A DNA stretch of 64,000 nt, taken from positions 248,001 through 312,000 of the forward strand of contig NZ_SNXC01000012.1 in NCBI RefSeq assembly GCF_004362145.1. Reading direction: 5' to 3'. The translations under genes were made by a program, and so were the position numbers. Position 1 is the first letter of the stretch; the number at the start of each line of letters is the position of its first letter. Under the pieces are notes generated by a model. The model did not search any database. It was not told where the DNA came from and saw only the letters and a list, made by a program, of their open reading frames with translations. Origin of the DNA: Marinomonas balearica (GTDB lineage: Bacteria; Pseudomonadota; Gammaproteobacteria; Pseudomonadales; Marinomonadaceae). Of this stretch, positions 42,000 through 50,980 are shown piece by piece.

Positions 42000-44051
42000 A
42001 TGTCACTAGGAAGTGTCTCTATCAGTTTTGATACAACGGGCAACATTACAGACTTGGCTAACGATGTAACAAGCGTCATGCAAAAGCACCTTAGTGGTTA
42101 CTTTGAGAAGCTGAGCACATTCGAAGAGAGTGGCCTCTTAGGAGGACTATTTGATAGCTTGCCATCTGCTGCTAATGAAAAATCAGGAGCAACAAAAAAG
42201 ACAGCGGAGCAAAGTACAGATAATGAAAAATCAGGAGCAACAAAAAAGATAGCGGAGCAAAGTACAGATTCTAAAAAATCGGCTGGCGCTGAGGCCCAAA
42301 TGACTGGGTTCGCGGAAGTGGGCACAGCGATGGCGACAATGACGAGCAGTTTTGAAACCGGAGTGTCCTCTTTAAGTAAAGACCTTAATAGTCTGGTCGG
42401 GTCTGTCTCGAAAATGACGGGCACCTTGTCGAGTAAGTTGAATAAGATGCAAAAAAGCCTTTCCGGTTTTGGGCTTAAAAAGAATCAATCACAGAGTAAT
42501 AAAAAGAAACCTAGCGCTAAAAAGCGTCAAAAAAAGACCAAAAACAAAAAAGGTCACGATGCGAATGCTGAACAAGGATCGAACGACAATGCGGACTTAG
42601 GAACGTTAAAGGGGGTACAGAATGCCGCGTCTACGCTCATAACAGACGCGGTAACATTTAAACAATCTTTTACCGATTTATCGAGTGGGCTACAGAACTT
42701 TGAACTGTCGAAAAAAGGGGTTGTGGGTTTACTGGATTCAGGTTCAAAACTTGCGGGTAATTTTTCAACGCTGAAACAGTCTTTTGCTGGGTTGAAAACG
42801 TCCTTTACGAGCCTCAATTCAAATGAATCTTCAGAGACAGAGGCGTCTTCATCTAAAGAGAACGACAAATCGAGTAAGAAAAAAAGCGACGACGCGAGCG
42901 GAAAATCACAAGGAATGAAAGGTGCGGTACAGTCCGGTGAGAAGCTCGTAAGCACCTTCTCAAACTTCAAAAAGTCGCTTACGGGATTGTATGATGGCGT
43001 GCAAACGTTTGATTTTTCAAAGCAAGGCGTAACGGGTTTAACGGACTTGAGTTTGAAGTTAGTAAATACTTACGACTCAGGGTCGAAGCTTGTCAGCTCT
43101 TTTTCCTCGTTTAATCAATCTCTTGCTGGCGTTAGTGGCGGATTAAAAAATGCAGGGGCAGGGCTAATGAGAGCGAAATCCACAGTCTTTGGTTTTGCTA
43201 CAGCCTTACGCTCCGGAGCGATGATGCAGTGGGGCTTGAATGCTGCGATGCTCGCAAACCCAATAGGCATAATAGTAGGCGCTTTCGTGGCAGCCGGTGT
43301 CTTGATCTATAAATATTGGCAACCCCTAAAAGCCTTTTTTGGTGGGGTATTTGATGGTCTATATGCCTCAATACAGCCAGTCTTTACCGCCTTTCAGCCG
43401 TTATTGAATTTGCTAGCGCCTGTCGGTGATGCCTTTGCTTGGATCGCGAGCAAGGTGTCTGAGGTGATCAATTGGTTCGGTGCGTTGTTCACGCCTATTC
43501 AAAGTAGCCAAGCGGAGCTTGCAGGCTTTGCAGCCAGTGGTATGAAGTTTGGTGAAGTGATCGGTTCTGTATTTAAAGCGGCCTTAGCGCCAATCATGCT
43601 GGTGGCTAAGGGAATCGGTTGGGTTGGTAAGCAGTTAGGGTTATTTGGCGATGAGGGTGAGGCTTCGAGCGAGGCTGCGACCTCCAGTGAAAAAGGGCGT
43701 TCTAGTGGGTCTGTTACGCCATTAACGACACAAAAGAAAGCCACATCGAATAGCAAACTGGCCGCCATCGGCGCAGGCATGTTGGTGACGACGAGTGCGG
43801 CTGCGATGAACCCATCGTCAGATGAAGCAAAAGCACTTTCTCCAGCACCGACCGGAAGTATGGTTCAAAGTTATGAGCTTTCGCCAATCAACAATGGGCA
43901 ATCGCCGACGAAAGAAGTCGTTCAGCATATTAATGTTCAGGTTACCGTGAATAACCCAACGAGCAATATTGATATAGAGCGAGCCATTGAAAACGTTATG
44001 CGTGGTCAGGCGTCGACATCCAGCCCATCACTGAAAGATGAGGATATCTAA
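42000..44051 (+). CDS. Tail tape measure protein, P2 gpT-like
   Basis: A 683-residue protein whose length sets tail length. Helical, Ser/Lys-rich N-terminal and middle parts are followed by hydrophobic segments (about residues 405-440 with MLANPIGIIVGAFVAAGVLIYKYW, and 455-480), and a conserved-looking C-terminus. The middle holds repeated SGLQNFELSKKGVVGLLD-like and GVQTFDFSKQGVTGLTD-like units spaced about 98 residues apart, and an N-terminal 16-residue tandem duplication. At about 1.5 angstrom per residue (the established rule) the tail would be near 100 nm. Its stop overlaps the gpU start. Confidence 0.88.
   Translation: MSLGSVSISFDTTGNITDLANDVTSVMQKHLSGYFEKLSTFEESGLLGGLFDSLPSAANEKSGATKKTAEQSTDNEKSGATKKIAEQSTDSKKSAGAEAQMTGFAEVGTAMATMTSSFETGVSSLSKDLNSLVGSVSKMTGTLSSKLNKMQKSLSGFGLKKNQSQSNKKKPSAKKRQKKTKNKKGHDANAEQGSNDNADLGTLKGVQNAASTLITDAVTFKQSFTDLSSGLQNFELSKKGVVGLLDSGSKLAGNFSTLKQSFAGLKTSFTSLNSNESSETEASSSKENDKSSKKKSDDASGKSQGMKGAVQSGEKLVSTFSNFKKSLTGLYDGVQTFDFSKQGVTGLTDLSLKLVNTYDSGSKLVSSFSSFNQSLAGVSGGLKNAGAGLMRAKSTVFGFATALRSGAMMQWGLNAAMLANPIGIIVGAFVAAGVLIYKYWQPLKAFFGGVFDGLYASIQPVFTAFQPLLNLLAPVGDAFAWIASKVSEVINWFGALFTPIQSSQAELAGFAASGMKFGEVIGSVFKAALAPIMLVAKGIGWVGKQLGLFGDEGEASSEAATSSEKGRSSGSVTPLTTQKKATSNSKLAAIGAGMLVTTSAAAMNPSSDEAKALSPAPTGSMVQSYELSPINNGQSPTKEVVQHINVQVTVNNPTSNIDIERAIENVMRGQASTSSPSLKDEDI
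42174..42269 (+). repeat. 48-bp tandem duplication inside the tape measure gene
   Basis: Two copies of a 48-bp unit (42174-42221 and 42222-42269) differ at one base and encode NEKSGATKKTAEQSTD twice; a degenerate third unit follows. The near-identity points to a recent slippage event that lengthened the protein by 16 residues. Confidence 0.9.
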
Positions 44052-44422
44052 TGTTGTGTCAATTAGGTCACGTTAAGTTTGAAAGTAGCGGCGTCAATAT
44101 TGCCAATATTTCACGTCAATCAAGTTATCACTTTGCCAACAAGAGCATCATTAATGGCTTTGATGACTGGCAAAAAGTAGGTCGCCACAGTCAAAAATTG
44201 ACATTGAGCGGTGTATTGATTGAACAAAGTATGGGAGCGTTGAACAGCTTGTATGCGTTGGCGGAAAAGAAGGAACCGGTCACGCTTGCGCTTTCCTTTG
44301 GTCAAGCCTTGACGGTGTTGATTATGGAAATCAGCGCGGATCAGTCCAACTTTTTGAAAGGAGGGGAGTTTTATAAACAGAGCTTTGAAGTACAGCTGGT
44401 GGTGATACATGGCAACTTATGA
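44051..44422 (+). CDS. Tail completion protein U, P2 gpU-like
   Basis: A 123-residue tail terminator-type protein with the gpU pattern: MLCQLGHVKFE start, then a GRHSQKLTLSGVLIEQ block and a C-terminal YKQSFEVQLVVIHG. It overlaps the tape measure stop by 1 bp and gpX by 14 bp. Confidence 0.85.
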   Translation: MLCQLGHVKFESSGVNIANISRQSSYHFANKSIINGFDDWQKVGRHSQKLTLSGVLIEQSMGALNSLYALAEKKEPVTLALSFGQALTVLIMEISADQSNFLKGGEFYKQSFEVQLVVIHGNL

Positions 44423-44597
44423 AATAACGAAAACGACAATGAGGCTGGATGAAGTCGTGATGTTGTATTACGGCTCATTGGAGCAGTTTTCAGCCGTAAA
44501 CGAAGCGAACCCAAGCTTAGGGCTGTTTCTTTCAAAGGGAGATGTTGTGGAATTACCTGAGAAATCCGCCGTCGTGACGGAGGAGGTCTTATGGTAA
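44409..44597 (+). CDS. Tail protein X, P2 gpX-like (LysM-type)
   Basis: A 62-residue protein with the small LysM-like layout of gpX: LDEVVMLYYGSLEQFSAVNEANPSLGLFLSKGDVVELP. Gene order U-X-D is as in P2. It probably binds the spike hub or peptidoglycan. Confidence 0.85.
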   Translation: MATYEITKTTMRLDEVVMLYYGSLEQFSAVNEANPSLGLFLSKGDVVELPEKSAVVTEEVLW

Positions 44598-45511
44598 TGA
44601 CACCCACCTATCGATTGTTTGTGAATGATAAGGACGTGACTGAGCGAGTATCGCCCTATCTTATTAGCTTACGTGTCACGGACAATGAAAAGGACAACAG
44701 CGATGAACTGAGTTTGGTTTTCAGCGCTAAGTTTAAGCGGCCTGAATATGGGGATCAGATAAAGGTCTTTCTAGGAGGGGAAGAGCAGCAGCACTTTGCT
44801 GGCGCTTTTTATGTTCAAAAGACCAGTATACGTAATAACAGCGAGCTTTCGGTAAACGCGACGGGTATGGATTTTAGCTCCAATATCAAAGAGCTTCGTC
44901 ACCATCGTTATGAACAAATAACCTTGGCGGAGTTGGTGGTCGACATCGCTACGCGTCACGGACTGGGGTATAAATCGGATCTCACTGAAGAATTGCACGA
45001 TATTGATCAGGTAAATGAGTCTGACATTAATTTATTGAACAGAATCGCAAAAGATCATTCTGTGATTTTTAATATAAAAAACTCAATTCTGTACCTAATG
45101 AAGCAAGAAGAGGCTCCGCCAGAAGTGATGTTGGACATAGACCACTGTATCGATAGCCAAATCAGTCATTCTAATACGACCTTCTATCGGCGTTGTTCCG
45201 TTAAATATCAGGATACTATACGGAACAAAATGGTCACGGTGAGTGTTGGGAAAGGAGAACCTACCTTGATAAAACAAGGCCACTTTACCAGTGAATATAA
45301 GGCGAAGCAGGAGGCGATCAATGCGTTGAAACGAGCAAATCAAGGTACCGCTCAAGGGAATGCGTCAGTGCCCGGTCAGATCATGTATGCAGGAAGTCGC
45401 CTAACATTAGACGACGAACAATACACGATAACGCGTGTGGAACATTCAATCAGTAACAGCGGTTGGGTGACCTCATTAGACTTCAAGAGTAACAATCAAA
45501 CCGCGCTTTGA
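44597..45511 (+). CDS. Late control D / baseplate hub protein, P2 gpD-like
   Basis: A 304-residue hub protein at the centre of the baseplate. It begins MTPTYRLFVNDKDVTERVSPYLISLRVTDNE and has the conserved ITLAELVVDIATRHGL, DINLLNRIAKDHSV and SRLTLDDEQYTITRVEHSI blocks. ATG 44597 overlaps the gpX stop (TAATG) and lies about 10 bp from GGAGG; an ATG two codons earlier is too near that site. It is the last recognisable tailocin gene. Confidence 0.88.
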   Translation: MTPTYRLFVNDKDVTERVSPYLISLRVTDNEKDNSDELSLVFSAKFKRPEYGDQIKVFLGGEEQQHFAGAFYVQKTSIRNNSELSVNATGMDFSSNIKELRHHRYEQITLAELVVDIATRHGLGYKSDLTEELHDIDQVNESDINLLNRIAKDHSVIFNIKNSILYLMKQEEAPPEVMLDIDHCIDSQISHSNTTFYRRCSVKYQDTIRNKMVTVSVGKGEPTLIKQGHFTSEYKAKQEAINALKRANQGTAQGNASVPGQIMYAGSRLTLDDEQYTITRVEHSISNSGWVTSLDFKSNNQTAL

Positions 45512-45554
45512 AGAGGGAATAGTGGGGATGGGCCGTGATGCGAATCTATAGATC

Positions 45555-45962
45555 TTAAGAAGACAGTTTCTTAAGAATCCCCAACACCCCATTTGTACGA
45601 GAGCTGGTTAGGTAACTGCCTAAGTTAAACTGGGTCAGCTCTTGTACTAAATCCATTGCTTGGATATCTGCTTTGCTTTTGCCTTGCACTAGGCTGAGCA
45701 CGGCAACCAATACGCCGCGCATGAGTTTAGCGTCGCTGTCGGCTTTAAAGTGGCACATTCCATCAATGTGTTCCTCGATCAGCCAAACGGCACTTTCGCA
45801 GCCTTTCACTTTGTGTTCTTCAGATTTATCTTCGTCGGTCAGGCGTTCGAGCTGATTACTGAGGGCGACAAGTTCTTTAAAAGTAGCCTCTTTGCTGGTG
45901 CAGGCTTGAAGACGAGATTGGATGGTTTGGCTATCAAGTAAGTGAGTCATGTCTGTTTGCAA
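45555..45962 (-). CDS. csdE: Sulfur acceptor protein CsdE (SufE family)
   Basis: A 135-residue SufE-family protein that takes persulfide sulfur from a cysteine desulfurase. The sulfur-accepting Cys55 is in KVKGCESAVW, and the C-terminal SSRTNG block is present. Its position directly behind a CsdA-type desulfurase (21 bp) and the split partnership with tcdA/csdL favour CsdE over SufE. The start may be Met1 or Met5. A palindrome TCTTAAGAA/TTCTTAAGA overlaps the stop codon. Confidence 0.88.
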   Translation of the reverse strand: MQTDMTHLLDSQTIQSRLQACTSKEATFKELVALSNQLERLTDEDKSEEHKVKGCESAVWLIEEHIDGMCHFKADSDAKLMRGVLVAVLSLVQGKSKADIQAMDLVQELTQFNLGSYLTSSRTNGVLGILKKLSS

Positions 45963-45983
45963 ATATGTGATGTATTGATGTGT

Positions 45984-47198
45984 CTAGTCTGCGAGTAAAT
46001 CAATGGCTTCTAGTAAGACTTCGCAAAACCGTTCGGCTTCTTCTTTGGTATTATAGCAAGCGAATGAAGCGCGTAAGGTGCTTCCAACACCCAATTGCTC
46101 CATTAAAGGGTGAGCGCAATGGCTGCCAGCTCGTACGCCAATACCCTTGCTGTCTAAGTAGCTATTGAGATCAAGCGTGTGAACGTCGGGTACAGATAAA
46201 GACACCAAAGTCGTATTGCTAGACGGAGAATAGATTTCAATTCTGGGATCGAGATACAGTTCATCATAAACCGTTTTGGCCAGATTTTGTTCCCATTTGA
46301 GCAACTCTGGGCGGTCTTGCTTCGTTAAATAGTCGCACGCGGCAGCAAGCCCAATTGCGCCTTCTATGTGTGGAGTGCCTGCTTCTAAACGATACGGCAA
46401 AACGTTAAATTCTGTCGCCTGATAGGCCACATGGCGTACCATTTCTCCGCCCGTCTGGTATGGAAGCAGTATTTCTAGCGCGGCAGATTTGCCGTATAAA
46501 ACACCAATGCCTGTTGGCCCGTACATTTTGTGACCTGAGAAAACGTAAAAATCGCAATCGAGCGTTTCTACATCCACTTCATAATGCGCCACAGCTTGTG
46601 CGCCGTCGATCAGTGTATAGGCTCCGACTTTTTTCGCCTCGTTAAGCATGTCAGCAAGCGGTGTTGCGACACCAATCGCATTAGAAATGTGAGTCGAGGC
46701 GAAGATCTTGGTTTTATCGGTAAAGTAGCTCGCATATTCAGGCTCCCACTCTCCCGTAGAAGTGAGGGGTAATACTCTAAGGCGAGCGCCCGTTCGAAAC
46801 GCCAATTGCTGCCAAGGAACGAGGTTGGCGTGGTGCTCAAGGCTGGTAATGAGAATTTCATCGTCTGTTTCGATAAGGTGCTCAAGACCGTAAGCCACTA
46901 AGTTAATGCTTTCTGTCGTGCCTTTTGTCCATATTACATGGCTGTTTTGGCCTGCATTTAGAAAATTAGCGACGGTATCGCGGGCGTTTTCGAAGGCCGA
47001 CGTGGCTCGGTCACTTAAGAAGTGCGCGCCTCGATGGACGTTTGCATTGCTGTAAAGGTAATAGTCCTGAATGCTCTGTAAAACGGCCAAAGGTTTTTGA
47101 GTGGTTGCGGCATTGTCTAAGTAGACGATAGGGTGATCATCTGTCGTGACTTTCAAAATGGGAAAGTCTGATCGTATGTTGTTGGAAGAAAACGCCAT
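45984..47198 (-). CDS. csdA: Cysteine desulfurase CsdA (SufS-like, class V)
   Basis: PLP enzyme that removes sulfur from cysteine and passes it to CsdE. The 404 residues (E. coli CsdA 401) contain YLDNAATTQKP near residue 25, the PLP-binding lysine in SGHKMYGPTGIGVLYGK (about 225), and the active cysteine in RAGSHCAHPLM. There are no other suf genes nearby, which supports the CSD rather than the SUF system. The 256-bp spacer upstream is shared with the divergent MocR-like gene. Confidence 0.92.
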   Translation of the reverse strand: MAFSSNNIRSDFPILKVTTDDHPIVYLDNAATTQKPLAVLQSIQDYYLYSNANVHRGAHFLSDRATSAFENARDTVANFLNAGQNSHVIWTKGTTESINLVAYGLEHLIETDDEILITSLEHHANLVPWQQLAFRTGARLRVLPLTSTGEWEPEYASYFTDKTKIFASTHISNAIGVATPLADMLNEAKKVGAYTLIDGAQAVAHYEVDVETLDCDFYVFSGHKMYGPTGIGVLYGKSAALEILLPYQTGGEMVRHVAYQATEFNVLPYRLEAGTPHIEGAIGLAAACDYLTKQDRPELLKWEQNLAKTVYDELYLDPRIEIYSPSSNTTLVSLSVPDVHTLDLNSYLDSKGIGVRAGSHCAHPLMEQLGVGSTLRASFACYNTKEEAERFCEVLLEAIDLLAD

Positions 47199-47454
47199 AT
47201 AGCCCCTATTTTTGCCTTCACCAAATGATAGAAAGAGTCATTCTAAAAAGTGATTGTATCCTGTTCGTTGTTTTTTATGAATAAATTGCGAGCACTATAA
47301 ATAGACCAAACGATTCCAAGTGCCAGAACAGGCCTATAAGCCGTGAAATTGAGCGTGGATTACCGCATAAATACAGCAACACGCTTGCGTTTTAAATGCC
47401 GACGGTCAATGATTGATAACAGATAAAAAAATTGAAAATCGAAAGGTACACAGC
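47199..47454. promoter_or_regulatory. Divergent spacer csdA / MocR-like gene
   Basis: About 250 bp that must hold both promoters. MocR regulators usually bind such divergent spacers. I see no clear repeated half-site. Confidence 0.4.
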
Positions 47455-49314
47455 GTGGCAGACTTTTTATATAAAGGGGTAGTGGATTGGTTTCTTCAAC
47501 AGGTGGCTGAAGGGGTTCTGACCCCTGGGAATAAAATGCCCTCTCTGCGGTCTTTGTCGAAGCAACTTAAGCTTAGCCTAAATACTGTCATTCATGGATA
47601 CGATATTTTGACAGAAGAGGGATGGATTGAATCTCGTCCCAAGTCCGGCTATTTCGTTTGTCACCGTTCGACCTCTAAAAACGCCCATGTATTGGCGGGC
47701 GATCACGTACGAAGACTGTCTGAAGAAAACGCCAAGTTAATTTGGTCTGCTTTGTCTCATCGCGCAGCATTAGTGGATCAAAGTGATGCCTTCTTATTGC
47801 CCGGTCCACGGACGTCAGAAGCCGAATTACCTGTTCCCGGAAAAGGGCATTTAGCGGTTCGAGAAGCCGTGTCTGATCATTTAAAGCATTTAGGTATCAA
47901 GACCCGATCAGGCAACATTTGGTTAGCCCGATCTGCCGTCAGCATATTTAACCAAGTTGTTCAAAGCCTTACAAAAACGGGAGATCAAATCTTAGTCGTT
48001 ACGCCGTGTGATCCGAGATTATTAGGTGGATTACAAAGCTTGCACCGCGAAGTGCTGTGTCTTCAAGCCGGAGACCGTGGCGTGGATCTGGACGAAGCCA
48101 TTCGTTGCATTAAAGAAAACGATATTCGTCTGATTGTATTCCCTAGCCAATTTGCGTTCCCAGCCGGACAAGAGATATCAAACTTAAGCTTGCGACGTTG
48201 GCTTGCCATCATTAATGAAATTAACATTCCAGCCGTGGAGTGGGATTTGGCCTCTCACCTTGGCTATAAATCATCACCATTGATGAGCTATAAATCGTTG
48301 GATACCGAAGACCGAGTGATTTATATCGGTGGGGTTGAGTCCAAAGGATCGGACCGAAATGCGGCATGGTGTATTCCTAGCCGATATACCATTTTGGAAG
48401 GGGCTTTTCTGAGTGCTGATTTCGCACTAAACGATTCGCAGCAACAAGCATTGAGTGATGCTTTATTAAGCACTCAAAAACACTCATTGAATAAACGCAG
48501 CCGTCAGATTTGGTCTTTGTCTGAAAAAGCCAAAGCGACATTAGAAGCGAAGCTGGGCGACAACATTCGCTTTGCTTATTCTAAGGGTGGAATGGCACTT
48601 TGGATGCAAATGGGCAAGAAGCCAAATGAATCCGATATGGCGATTCTAGCCGCCAAACATCGCCACGCAATTGTTCCCGGCAACTTGATGGCATTTGAGC
48701 CGGATTCTTCTGATTGGATGGCGATCAACGTTACCTATCCGCATATGGAGGAGTTAGCCTCGATGCTGGCGGCCTTTATCAAGGCAAACGAAGCCTCAGC
48801 TGTGATCGAACCTGAAGCCGCATCCGTAGAAGCTTCTGAAGAGACATTTGAAGAGACGCTTGAAGAAGCTCACGATGAGAACTCAAATGAAGAACATGTT
48901 GTTGAAGAAAGCCTAAGCGAAGAAGACCTAGTTGAAGAAAGCACAATTGACGACACCGATGAGGGCTTTGGCTCAGCACCTGATACAACCTCTGATACCG
49001 TCTTCGAAGAACCGGAAGCTTCAGAAAGCACACAAGACAACTCGCAAGATAACGCCTCGAATGATGCTGTGGAAGAAATAGGCGAAGAAGCAGAAGTCGA
49101 AGAAGTAGACGATGAAACGATTGAATCCGATCTCAACAGCGAAGAAAACGAACAGAGTGAGCAAACGACCGAAAACTCGGTTGCAGGCGCCGCTGACGAA
49201 CCAAATGAAGCCGTAACAGAAGAATCCATCAGTGATACCGAAAAAGGTCGCGATGCAGCAAAGGAGCCTTTATATAACCCAATGCTGGATCTTATTAATC
49301 ATGATTTTGGCTAA
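47455..49314 (+). CDS. MocR-like regulator with degenerate aminotransferase domain and long acidic tail
   Basis: GTG 47455 is chosen for its AAAGG ribosome site and its fit to the start of GntR domains (619 residues); a TTG at 47413 is an in-frame alternative. Residues about 1-70 form a GntR winged helix (VLTPGNKMPSLRSLSKQLKLSLNTVIHGYDIL). Residues about 100-440 resemble a class I aminotransferase, but the PLP-lysine block is atypical (YIGGVESKGSD instead of GTFSK) and the aspartate block reads EWDLASHLGY. Residues about 443-600 are a Glu/Asp/Ser-rich low-complexity tail, ending in an ordered-looking YNPMLDLINHDFG. Such a tail is unusual for this family. The class V gene follows after 14 bp. 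Confidence 0.7.
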   Translation: MADFLYKGVVDWFLQQVAEGVLTPGNKMPSLRSLSKQLKLSLNTVIHGYDILTEEGWIESRPKSGYFVCHRSTSKNAHVLAGDHVRRLSEENAKLIWSALSHRAALVDQSDAFLLPGPRTSEAELPVPGKGHLAVREAVSDHLKHLGIKTRSGNIWLARSAVSIFNQVVQSLTKTGDQILVVTPCDPRLLGGLQSLHREVLCLQAGDRGVDLDEAIRCIKENDIRLIVFPSQFAFPAGQEISNLSLRRWLAIINEINIPAVEWDLASHLGYKSSPLMSYKSLDTEDRVIYIGGVESKGSDRNAAWCIPSRYTILEGAFLSADFALNDSQQQALSDALLSTQKHSLNKRSRQIWSLSEKAKATLEAKLGDNIRFAYSKGGMALWMQMGKKPNESDMAILAAKHRHAIVPGNLMAFEPDSSDWMAINVTYPHMEELASMLAAFIKANEASAVIEPEAASVEASEETFEETLEEAHDENSNEEHVVEESLSEEDLVEESTIDDTDEGFGSAPDTTSDTVFEEPEASESTQDNSQDNASNDAVEEIGEEAEVEEVDDETIESDLNSEENEQSEQTTENSVAGAADEPNEAVTEESISDTEKGRDAAKEPLYNPMLDLINHDFG

Positions 49315-49328
49315 CAAAAGAGAGATAG

Positions 49329-50561
49329 ATGATGACCCAACTGGATTTAGCGTTTGTACGATCTCAGTTTCCGGCTTTTAGTGAGCCGAGTTTGCAAGGT
49401 CAGGCATTTTTTGAAAATGCAGGCGGTTCATATGCCTGTCAGCCAGTAATTGAACGCCTGACCGCATACTACAGAGAAACCAAACTTCAGCCTTATCATG
49501 TGCACCCTGCGTCACAAAAAGCAGGGAATGCCATGGATGCGTCCTATAAACGTTTTGCTCAATACCTCAACGTAGACGAAGCTGACATCCATTTTGGGCC
49601 ATCAACATCGCAAAACACGTACGTATTGGCGCAAGCATTTGCCAATATTCTGCAATCGGGCGATGAAATCATAGTGACGAATCAGGATCACGAAGCAAAC
49701 AGCGGAGTGTGGCGTCGGCTCGCCGATTCTGGCATTGTTGTCAAAGAGTGGCAGGTTGACCCGCAAACTGGTTTGCTATCGCCAAGCGATTTGGATCTGC
49801 TTATAACCCCTAAGACGAAACTGTTGGCTTTCCCGCACTGCTCCAACATTGTTGCTCATATTAATCCCGTCAAAAAAATCTGTGAGAAAGCCCGTTCGCA
49901 AGGCATTGTAACCGTCGTCGATGGTGTCTCGTATGCGGGACATGGCATCCCAGATATTGGTGAATTGGGTACAGATATCTATCTTTTATCCTTGTACAAA
50001 GTGTATGGCCCACACCTAGGCGTCATGGTTATACGCAATGCTGTTGCCGAAAAGTTGGGTAATCAATCGCATTACTTTAATACCGCGTATCGCAATAAAT
50101 GGTTTGTTCCTGCTGGTCCGGATCACGCTCAAATAGCCGCGGCACAAGGTGTATTGGATTATTTTGAACAACTTCATGATCATCATTTTGAACCGTCAGA
50201 ATCGGTACTGGAGCGTGCTCAAAGAGTGCGGACCCTATTACATGACGCAGAGATCGCATTGCTGCAACCCTTGTTGGATTTTGTCGATCAACACCCCAAA
50301 CTGCGTTTACTGGGGCCAGTTGATGCATCACAAAGAGCGGCGACCGTTTCCCTTATGCACACTGATATGGATTCAGAAGTGCTTGCTAAGCGTCTAGTAG
50401 AAAAAGGAATTATATGTGGCGCAGCGAACTTCTACGCCGTTCGATTACTCGAAGCGATGGGAATAGATGCCGATAAAGGCGTGCTCAGATTATCCTTCGT
50501 GCATTACACCACGCCAGATGAAATGACGCAGTTAATTGATGCCTTGAGTGAGGTTTGTTGA
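49329..50561 (+). CDS. Class V aminotransferase, cysteine desulfurase-like
   Basis: A 410-residue PLP enzyme. ENAGGSYACQPV replaces the usual DNAATT, followed by FGPSTSQNTY, NQDHEANSGVW, VDGVSYAGHG with the PLP-stacking Asp, and the lysine in LSLYKVYGPHLGVM (about 225). Members of this subgroup are often annotated as desulfurase-like, but the usual catalytic cysteine loop is replaced by CGAANFYAVRLLEAMG near the C-terminus, so the substrate is uncertain. It is in the same operon as the MocR-like gene. A diverged copy of its last 160 bp lies at 51371-51530. Confidence 0.82.
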   Translation: MMTQLDLAFVRSQFPAFSEPSLQGQAFFENAGGSYACQPVIERLTAYYRETKLQPYHVHPASQKAGNAMDASYKRFAQYLNVDEADIHFGPSTSQNTYVLAQAFANILQSGDEIIVTNQDHEANSGVWRRLADSGIVVKEWQVDPQTGLLSPSDLDLLITPKTKLLAFPHCSNIVAHINPVKKICEKARSQGIVTVVDGVSYAGHGIPDIGELGTDIYLLSLYKVYGPHLGVMVIRNAVAEKLGNQSHYFNTAYRNKWFVPAGPDHAQIAAAQGVLDYFEQLHDHHFEPSESVLERAQRVRTLLHDAEIALLQPLLDFVDQHPKLRLLGPVDASQRAATVSLMHTDMDSEVLAKRLVEKGIICGAANFYAVRLLEAMGIDADKGVLRLSFVHYTTPDEMTQLIDALSEVC

Positions 50562-50624
50562 GGGGAGCTACAATGTAACGAATGGCTTTTCATACCTAGA
50601 AAGCGATTTGACTTTAAGCCTCGC

Positions 50625-50752
50625 GCTAAGACAACAGAGCCATAAATCGAAGTCAGCGACAACCTCAGCTTGCACTACCAAAGGAAACATATCAGGAACT
50701 CACTTTACTTCAGTCGCGCACTGTCCCGCGTTGGTTGGCTCATCTTGTTAGC
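50625..50752 (-). repeat. attC-like recombination site 1 (after brnA)
   Basis: The 128-bp element has imperfect inverted ends: GCTAAGACAACAGAGCCATAA on the left and the complement of GCTAACAAGATGAGCCAA on the right. GCTAA, CAA and GAGCC pair while single bases bulge out, as in attC sites. Its length is near that of Vibrio cholerae repeats. The brnA stop lies 7 bp upstream on the minus strand. Confidence 0.68.
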
Positions 50753-50759
50753 AGGTCGA

Positions 50760-50978
50760 TTATTTATGCCAATTGATATCAATTTTTTTATGTGTAGCGA
50801 CACAATCTCGTAGATACAAATTAATGAGGCTCTGGTAAGGAATTCCCGATTCCTCAGCCATACTTTTGAAGTATGAAATTACATCTTCTTCTAGTCGTAT
50901 AGTGACTGATTTTTTAAGCTTATTTGCATAAGGGTTCTTACGTGATTTCATTGTAGAAAAATCATATTCATCTTTCAT
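50760..50978 (-). CDS. brnA: BrnA-type antitoxin
   Basis: A 72-residue antitoxin of the BrnA family: variable N-terminus, then a ribbon-helix-helix VTIRLEEDVISYFKSMAEESGIPYQSLINLYLRDCV that both binds DNA and neutralises BrnT. It begins 2 bp after brnT, the usual toxin-first order of brnTA. Its stop is 7 bp before attC-like site 1, so the pair forms an integron-type cassette. Confidence 0.88.
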   Translation of the reverse strand: MKDEYDFSTMKSRKNPYANKLKKSVTIRLEEDVISYFKSMAEESGIPYQSLINLYLRDCVATHKKIDINWHK

Positions 50979-50980
50979 AA

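Larger units (their letters stand above)
33215..45511. mobile_element. P2-type contractile tail locus, probable R-type tailocin
   Basis: A continuous block of phage-type genes: an S24 repressor, lysozyme, zinc-ribbon regulator, holin pair, then gpV, W, J, I, fibre genes, sheath, tube, E/E', tape measure, U, X and D. There is no integrase, portal, terminase, capsid or head-completion gene, and no flanking direct repeat that I could see. Complete tail and lysis functions without head genes define a tailocin. It is inserted between tcdA and the csdE-csdA pair, which are neighbours in E. coli. Confidence 0.85.

Noticed and set aside
33215..45511. Intact or defective P2-type prophage
   Set aside because: No integrase, portal, terminase, scaffold, capsid or head-completion gene is present, while the tail and lysis sets are complete; a tailocin explains this better than random decay.
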